Part shown: piece after piece, positions 57,973 through 64,000 of the stretch
Numbering within the stretch: the first letter of the stretch is position 1
Layout: the number at the start of each line of letters is the position of its first letter
Assembly: GCA_019188255.1 (NCBI GenBank)
Contig: JAETXT010000002.1
Coordinates: 6,875,011 to 6,939,010 of the forward strand
Direction of reading: 5' to 3'
Origin: Verticillium longisporum
Lineage: Eukaryota; Ascomycota; Sordariomycetes; Glomerellales; Plectosphaerellaceae
Length of the DNA: 64,000 bases
Made by a program: the position numbers and the translations under genes
Notes under the pieces: model-generated
Database searches by the model: none
The model's input: the letters and a program-made list of their open reading frames with translations, nothing else
What the model was told of the DNA's origin: nothing

Positions 57973-60900
57973 ATGTCTGAGAAGTCAGATCGTTCCGACC
58001 CCGATTCTCCGGTCTGGGGGGCAACAACCGAGCCAGTCTGGCTTGGAGAACGCTCCCGTCAGCCGCGTGAAAAGATAGACGACGTCATATGGGGGTCGCA
58101 AGAGCTGAACGAGTTGCTAAAGCGTGACAGTCATGTTTCTGTCCCCCTCGACGAAAACTTGAAGCATCCGGACGAACTTGAGGTTATTCATAAATACTAC
58201 TTGACAGGGATGGGATATGGCCCTGGCACGATGTTTCCATCGCCTCTCAATCACCGACCTCTTAATGGCACACACTCCCTAGGCAATATTTGTGACGAGG
58301 CCAAGTGTGTCAGCGAGGAAATCTTTCGTGAGTGGAAGATCCTCCGGGGGAGAATACATGACAAGGAACATAATGCGGTTCTCACCAACGCCTTGGCGCA
58401 CTTTTTCGAACACAGCCCTCTGGATGCCCGGCAACTGTTCTTCGACAAGTGCTGGAAGAAAACACAGCAGTACTTTCTCAAGTGCGATCCAGGGAGCACA
58501 ACGCCGCTCCCCCTTGCTCGCCTCGCCAGGCAGGATGTGGCAAACATGGTTGCTGAGGCTAAGGGTGTTGCAATTGTTGAGAGGTACCCGTACACCGAGG
58601 CAGGGCTCAGACTAAGTGCCGCTATCAGAGGCATGCGGTTCAAGATGCGGGAAACCGATACCATTGAGTCCCTGCGGCACCTGAACAGCATGCGCCTGGT
58701 CTACGAATTGTTTTTTGACTTACTGGCCCCCTTGCTCTGCCAGAAGAATCTGAACGATCCGGGTATGCTGGCGGCTTTCCTTGTGTCCCGCGCCGATGAC
58801 CACCCGGCAGCCTTTGCGAGGGCAGACTTTCGACAAATGTATGTTGGCCTTGCCAATCGATGGTTTTCGCCTTTTGCCTGCTTTCTAGGGACAGAAATGA
58901 GCCTCGATGAGCCTGACTTGACCACCAATGCCTCTGGCGGTGAGCAAGAAGATTGGAAAATAGAGGCTACACAGCTCAAAGAACACACCGAAACCTATGG
59001 AAGGCTATTCGACTTCTCTGCGCAATACTGGAGGTCCAATGGTCATGCGGAGTGGGGACCCATTGGAGCAAAGTACACAAGGCTGAAAACGACTCCTGTC
59101 ACTGGCGGAAACGACACAAAACGTCAAGAGTTCCTTGAGACTGCAGGCGAGGTTGAAAGACGACTCAACAAAAGGCTTTGCAATGCTCGGTCAAGAGAAG
59201 CCGCGTCGAAGATCGAGAGTGACAACGCCGGGCGCACCTACTCCTTTCTCGAAGGCTTTGCGGTCCTGTCGGCACAAAACTTCATGCTTCACTTTCTCAA
59301 TGTTGTTTGCTTCGATGCCATAATGAAATGGAGTAACCATGTGGAGCAATCGCCAGGCCAAGTATCCTGGATCACTGAGGACTTGGCACAGTACCGAGAC
59401 CTTCAGATGAGAGAACGTTGTACTGGGACAGATGAACCTTGGGCCGACCTTGGCCTGCATCTGGGCGATCCTCGCGGCATCTCTTCTGAGCAGGCTAGAT
59501 ACCAGCCTTACACCAAACCCCACCGCGGAAGTGATTCAACAGGGGCCAAACCGTTGGTCATACCGGCCCTCGAGGCGCAGCGCCTAGAGAGCATCACCGT
59601 GTTCCAGGAACTGATGAAAGACAACTCGACATTCAAATCGCTGTTCAAGGTCGAGCTTGACCATCATCATGGATGGATTCGCGACAAGAAAGATCAAGTT
59701 CTAGAGAACCTTGACAAGGGCTCAAACATGCCGCAAGCTGTCGTGACCGAAGTGACTCTAGATATCATCGAACGCGTTTTTCGAAGAAGGATCCTCGATG
59801 TGGAGTTCTTCCATTTCGTTCACGAGCACTACAATCGCTTTACGGAGAGTCCCAGGTCCTTGTCGACTTCGGACTGGCTATCCCTTCAGGTCCACGCCCG
59901 CGAGTTTGCGAGTCACTACTGGCATGATCTTGCTCATCGTGGCATCTGGCATGCGCATCCCAGATGGAGGCAGTATTTTCGCAGGAGCACGAAATTCAGA
60001 AGCATCGCCAACGGATTGCCCCAGTACCTTCTACCCGTCGGCTTGGAAACGAAAGATCAGCAGCAGTGGTTCGTGCTCAGCGACGATGGTGTCAACCCAG
60101 ATGAGGAGCTCAAACAGCTGTTCAGCCTCACTGGTCACCTCATGTATCGTTTCGTGACACACAAGGAAGCAGCGGCATTTGTTGGACTGGGCAACCTTCT
60201 CGATACGCTGGCGCCTCTGCTTCCCCGGCTGAGGCAACATGAGTTCCTATCTGATTATGTCTTCAAGACTATTGAAAACCTCAACATTTGCGTCCAGATG
60301 GTGAAGCAGCTCGACTTACACCGCGACGGCGAGCGAGAGCTCCGACCTTACTTGGACAGAGGGCCTGGCCAGAGCTCTGAGCCACCACGATCAGCGTTGC
60401 TGAAAAGCCTATCGACCGTACTAGGCGAGGTCTTCCCAAAGGCATCGCACTATACCAGACATCAAGCATTGAAGTCTCTCAGTCCTTTACTGCATGGGAA
60501 ATCACCAAGTGAACGAGATGCGTCCAGAACCATTAGAGGCATCTGGCATGCATTTGTAGCTCGGATTGCCGGCTATGAGACCAAGCCAGAAGACGCCGCC
60601 TCTCTTGATGATTCTCCGCATACTAAGCTTGACCCTAGGAACAGACAAGAGAGCCTAGTAGGACCGGGCTTAATGGAGCATTGGGAATTATTATTCAGGA
60701 CCAGACAGACCAGCTTGAGACCCTTTCGAGCTCTCCAAGTTCACACAAGTTAACACCGCCAAAGCCACAGACACCACCGCCGCGCGTTGAGCTTAGAACG
60801 ACAACATCCCCAGCCCATCACCCACCAGGCTGGGTACCAGGGCAAAACACAAACCCACGCCCTAGGCTGCCTCAGGAGGCTGCTGCACCTGTCATAGCTG

Positions 60901-61295
60901 AACCCCCACCTGTGCCAGCCGGACCGCTCCCGCCACTGGCGCCCGACACCTGGCGGATACTTGATAACATTTTCGGTGGCTATGAGAACTACAGCATGTC
61001 GCAGTTGGTGCAGGCTTTCAAGGCCATAGGATGGAGAGTGGAGCAGAGCGAAAATGGTCTAAACTTCCTGTGGTCTCCGGAGTGTCGGCTTCCCGCACCT
61101 GTCAACAGCATGGCAATGCAGATCCATCCGTACAAGCACAAGAAGCCGACAGCAAAGGTCCAGTCGGAGGCATGGAAGTCTGGCAACAGGAACCGGTTCG
61201 AGGAGCGCGGCGTCTCCCAGCAATCCCTACAGACTCATTACAGCGGTTGTCCGGGCTGGCATCGGCCGAAGTATGATTTGGAGCCTGCGACATGA
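57973..61295 (+). CDS. large conserved fungal protein of unknown function, C-terminal small domain
   Basis: Two exons (57973-60657, 60699-61295) joined by a 41-bp intron (GTAGGA...TTCAG) keep frame and give 1,093 residues. The ATG in ACAATGTCT at 57973 is chosen over an upstream GTG. Residues 1-890 are a long alpha-helical region (for example FGLNAL-type helical runs, LARLARQDVANMVAEAKGVA) with no known catalytic motif, similar to large fungal proteins often labelled Ipa-like in databases. A Pro-rich linker (TPPKPQTPPPRVELR) follows. The last 120 residues are a compact domain: NIFGGYENYSMSQLVQAFKA, IGWRVEQSENGLNFLWSPE, MAMQIHPYKHKK. The order helix, beta, beta, beta with a P-x-x-H element is loosely like HicA-type double-stranded-RNA-binding-fold domains, but the family's catalytic GSH is absent. 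Function is unknown. Confidence 0.7.
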
Positions 61296-62282
61296 GTCAG
61301 TGGTGTCGGAAGTGTTGTATGACGAAGCGTGCAATTCACGTCGCTTAAACGATCGACAGCAGCTGATGGATTGAGTTTGCGGCAATCGAACTCTGTTCCA
61401 CGCAAATGAGCTGACATTTGCCGCGCTAACGCCATAAGGCCATTGATAAGTGTATGACAGAGGCAGGCTGCCGTGGGAGCGCGGCGCAGGTGCCTTCGGT
61501 CCGACGAGATCGGCAAAACTAGCCCGACATTATTTTATTTCTGACGCCGTGAACCCTGGTTACATCCCACGCAGGTGGTTGATCGTCACAACCAAGTGAT
61601 TCGCCGGCGTGAAGGAACTGCCGAGTGTGACGGTGACGAGATGAGGATGCAGCGAAGGTCATGGCCTTGCAGGACAGTGACATTGGAGGCCACGTACGAA
61701 TTGATCACGCCCTGGGGTGAGCTGTTACATGAGCTGAGCAAGGAAGTGCTAGAACAAGTGTTGAGTACGATAGAATCGAGTCGTGGCTTATCCAGGACGG
61801 GAAAGAGGTTACTGTATTTCGGTCCAGTAGCGGTCGGCTACATAAATGTGAGAAGGGGTGACAGCGAGGCAATGCGCGTAGCTTCAACACAGCAGACTCG
61901 TGGGAGGTTCGTCGCCGTAGATGTCTTCGAGGTAAACCATCTCAATGTAGGTAGGTCAAAGATCGCTGTCGCGAGTATTCCTTCCAGTACTTGAGTCTCA
62001 GAATTGAGGTATATACTAGTGAAGTGCTTACGGCAGAAGCATCCCCCAAGTCATTCGGTGACATTCATGAGATACCTTCAAAGGGGTGAAATCGTGAGAG
62101 GTGAAGTCGCTTCTCCGCGCGAACTAAGGTGGGGTCGAGCGGCACGTGACAGATGACATAACATTTCTATGCGCCATGACGCAGCTCTTTATCGGGGTGC
62201 TCTGAATGCCGCCCCGAAAGCGGCCTCGTTCGGCGGTCCAAAATTTCGGCTGCTCTTGTGATCGCCCACGCAACAGCATACG
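61296..62282. other. intergenic, nothing recognised
   Basis: Short frames only. The right half is the promoter of the siroheme synthase gene. Confidence 0.45.
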
Positions 62283-63175
62283 ATGGCCGCATCGACAAAG
62301 TTCCCCGAAGTACAAGGCGGCGGTAGTCTGATTCTTGCCTGGCAGGTCAAGAACAAGAATGTCCTCGTTGTCGGCGGCGGCGAGGTGCGCCCACTCCCCT
62401 CCAACCAGCGTATGGGCTAATCACCCTGCTAATATGATGGTCCTTGTTAGGTCGCCGCAGGACGCATCCTCAACGTCCTGAACGCCGATGCCAAAGTCAC
62501 ATTGGTATGCCCTGCCTCGGGCCTCAACCCCGAAGTAGCCTACCGTGTCGAGCAAGGCCAAGTCACCCACATCGACCGCGTATTCGAACCCAGCGACCTC
62601 GATGGAGCCGATATGGTTATGACGGCCATCGATGACCCTGCAGCGTCGACTGTGATCTGGAAGCTCTGCAAGGAGCGCAAGATTCCCGCCAACATTGCAG
62701 ATGTCCCACCTGAATGCGACTTTTACTTCGGCAGTGTCCACCGCGACGGGCCCCTACAGATCATGGTCAGCACCAACGGCAAGGGCCCCAGGTTGGCCGC
62801 CATTATTCGGAAGCAGATTGCGAAATCACTGCCCAAGAATGCAGGCAATGCCATTGAGTCGATCGGGCAGCTGCGTCAGAAGCTGAGAAAGATCGCCCCG
62901 AACCCAGAGGCAAGCCCGAAGAGGATGGGATGGTATGTGGTGCCTTGCCCATTACGATGGTCCGTCTAACAGCTGTCAGGATGATCAAAGTTAGCAATGC
63001 CTATGGCTGGGAAGACATCTGCGATTTCACGGATGAGGACATGGAGAACCTACTTACGTACTACGCGGACAACAAGGTCCCTACAGTGGATGATCTCCAG
63101 GCCATGCGGCGCCATGCTGAGCCATCCAAAACCGATATATTCGACGGATCTTTTGGTTTCTGCGTCGGAGTGTGA
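62283..63175 (+). CDS. met8: siroheme synthase, Met8-type precorrin-2 dehydrogenase/ferrochelatase
   Basis: Three exons (62283-62384, 62451-62932, 62980-63175) give 259 residues, close to yeast Met8 (274). The N-terminus is the NAD-binding strand LAWQVKNKNVLVVGGGEVAA. DGADMVMTAIDDPAAS is the second Rossmann part, and PANIADVPPECDFYFG contains the conserved Asp that serves catalysis in Met8. ISTNGKGPRLA equivalents (VSTNGKGPRLAAIIRKQI) form the dimerisation region. Met8 turns precorrin-2 into sirohydrochlorin with NAD and inserts iron, making siroheme for sulfite and nitrite reductases, so it acts in sulfur and nitrogen assimilation in the cytosol. It appears intact. Splice sites are GTGCGC/TTAG and GTATGT/TCAG. 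Confidence 0.92.
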
Positions 63176-63960
63176 TGGGATGAAGGTGAGAATTGCTTCC
63201 AGACGCGCTGGGGTGCCAGTATAGCTGTGCAGGAGTCGGGAGCTGGGAAGGCGTTATACACGTACAACTTTGAAGAAAATAGAAGGGAGAATGGTTTTTG
63301 CAATCAAACATCGAAGACTATCACCGTTGGAACACTGTTTGTTCTCGGCGCATACTAACAAATGCGAGGCATGCTGGCAGACACTGCAAAGGCATGAAGG
63401 AACGCTTGGGCAGCATCATGATGGAGCAGTCAAAACATGGCGTTTGAAATTGTATGCACTGAACCACATTCAACGAATCCAGTCTCATCAAAGACAAGGC
63501 CATGTGATTTCTCGAACATTGTTCCACAACAAGGGTGACGCACGGGAAATGCAGTGAACGACTGGCTGGAGGGGTTCAGTACGCGGAAGGAGGATTATCG
63601 AGGCCAATATGCACTAAAGCGATTCTACCCCTCAGACCCACACTCTTCATCCAACCCAGAATCCACAGCTCGGCAGGCAGCCCAAGATGGTGGAGAGGCC
63701 ATCGTAGCCAAGACCCCGAGAGACCGCGAATGCTCTCCATCGACAGCCCCGCCCGGTCGTCCTTGTTTGTCACCGACAGGCCAGCTTCGCAACTACGACA
63801 TACATCCACCCAACAAGCCCCTTGCCTCCCGTTGCTACCGACTGATTGAGCGGAGGCAACGACAACCACGCACTCTTCCGAAGCCGCCGCCAGACACCAT
63901 CACCAGTGCCTCATGATCTCCTAGCACGATATCACGGCCAGCCTCTCCCCAGTCTTCGCC
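63176..63960. other. intergenic, promoter of next gene
   Basis: No gene is recognised. This is the 3' region of the siroheme synthase and the upstream region of the partial gene starting at 63961. Confidence 0.45.
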
Positions 63961-64000
63961 ATGTCCGGCCGAAAGCTGGGAGGCGGCCGCGTCCTGGGCA
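63961..64000 (+). CDS. start of a gene truncated by the window end
   Basis: ATG at 63961 begins MSGRKLGGGRVLG and is still open at the window end. A Gly/Arg-rich start right after a TCGCC leader looks like a real fungal N-terminus. Too short to identify. Confidence 0.5.
   Translation, partial: MSGRKLGGGRVLG

Overview
The window reads as nuclear DNA of a filamentous ascomycete, most likely a Sordariomycete and plausibly plant-associated. The reasons are short GT-AG introns (41-132 bp) in most genes, a Zn2Cys6 regulator, two fungal-rhodopsin (PTH11-like) receptors, a GH7 cellulase-family protein, a Fta1/CENP-L-like kinetochore protein, and a retrotransposon ruined by C-to-T/G-to-A changes typical of repeat-induced point mutation (RIP). 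Species is not determined. No rRNA, convincing tRNA or CRISPR array was seen. Gene models were spliced by eye from reading frame, splice consensus and protein-family continuity.

Layout. 1.4-7.6 kb: a broken MFS sugar transporter, a hAT-like MITE with an 8-bp target duplication, a Zn2Cys6 regulator and a divergent Gfo/Idh/MocA dehydrogenase, perhaps the remains of a small sugar-use cluster. 8.1-11.5 kb: a pre-pro-peptide with six cysteines and a six-exon GH7 protein whose acid/base catalytic Glu reads as Asn. 12.17-19.69 kb: a complete Copia-type LTR retrotransposon on the minus strand (two 287-bp LTRs, TACAA target duplication), heavily RIP-mutated. 19.7-20.6 kb: an NAD(P)-binding reductase pseudogene ending 14 bp from the element's target duplication. 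21-31.3 kb: a weak membrane ORF, a CorA-like two-helix membrane protein, a kinase-like protein and a PTH11-like receptor. 32.3-33.8 kb: a frameshifted FAD amine oxidase. 36.8-44.8 kb: a GPI-anchored M43-type metalloprotease, an intact sugar transporter and a large secreted repeat protein rich in Kex2-like sites. 45.9-50.2 kb: an FAD amine oxidase of the sarcosine/fructosyl-amine oxidase family, a divergent frameshifted cupin and Fta1. 50.2-55.3 kb: gene-poor, perhaps with a P450 fragment. 55.3-64 kb: a second PTH11-like receptor, a 1,093-residue protein, Met8-type siroheme synthase and the first codons of a gene cut by the window end.

Themes. Much of the window concerns the cell surface and carbon capture (transporters, GH7, secreted peptide and repeat protein, anchored protease, receptors). 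Gene decay is common: one internal deletion, one nonsense plus duplication, and four single-base frameshifts, three of them in short homopolymers, so uncorrected assembly errors must be considered alongside real pseudogenes. Housekeeping genes (Fta1, Met8) are intact and interleaved with accessory genes.
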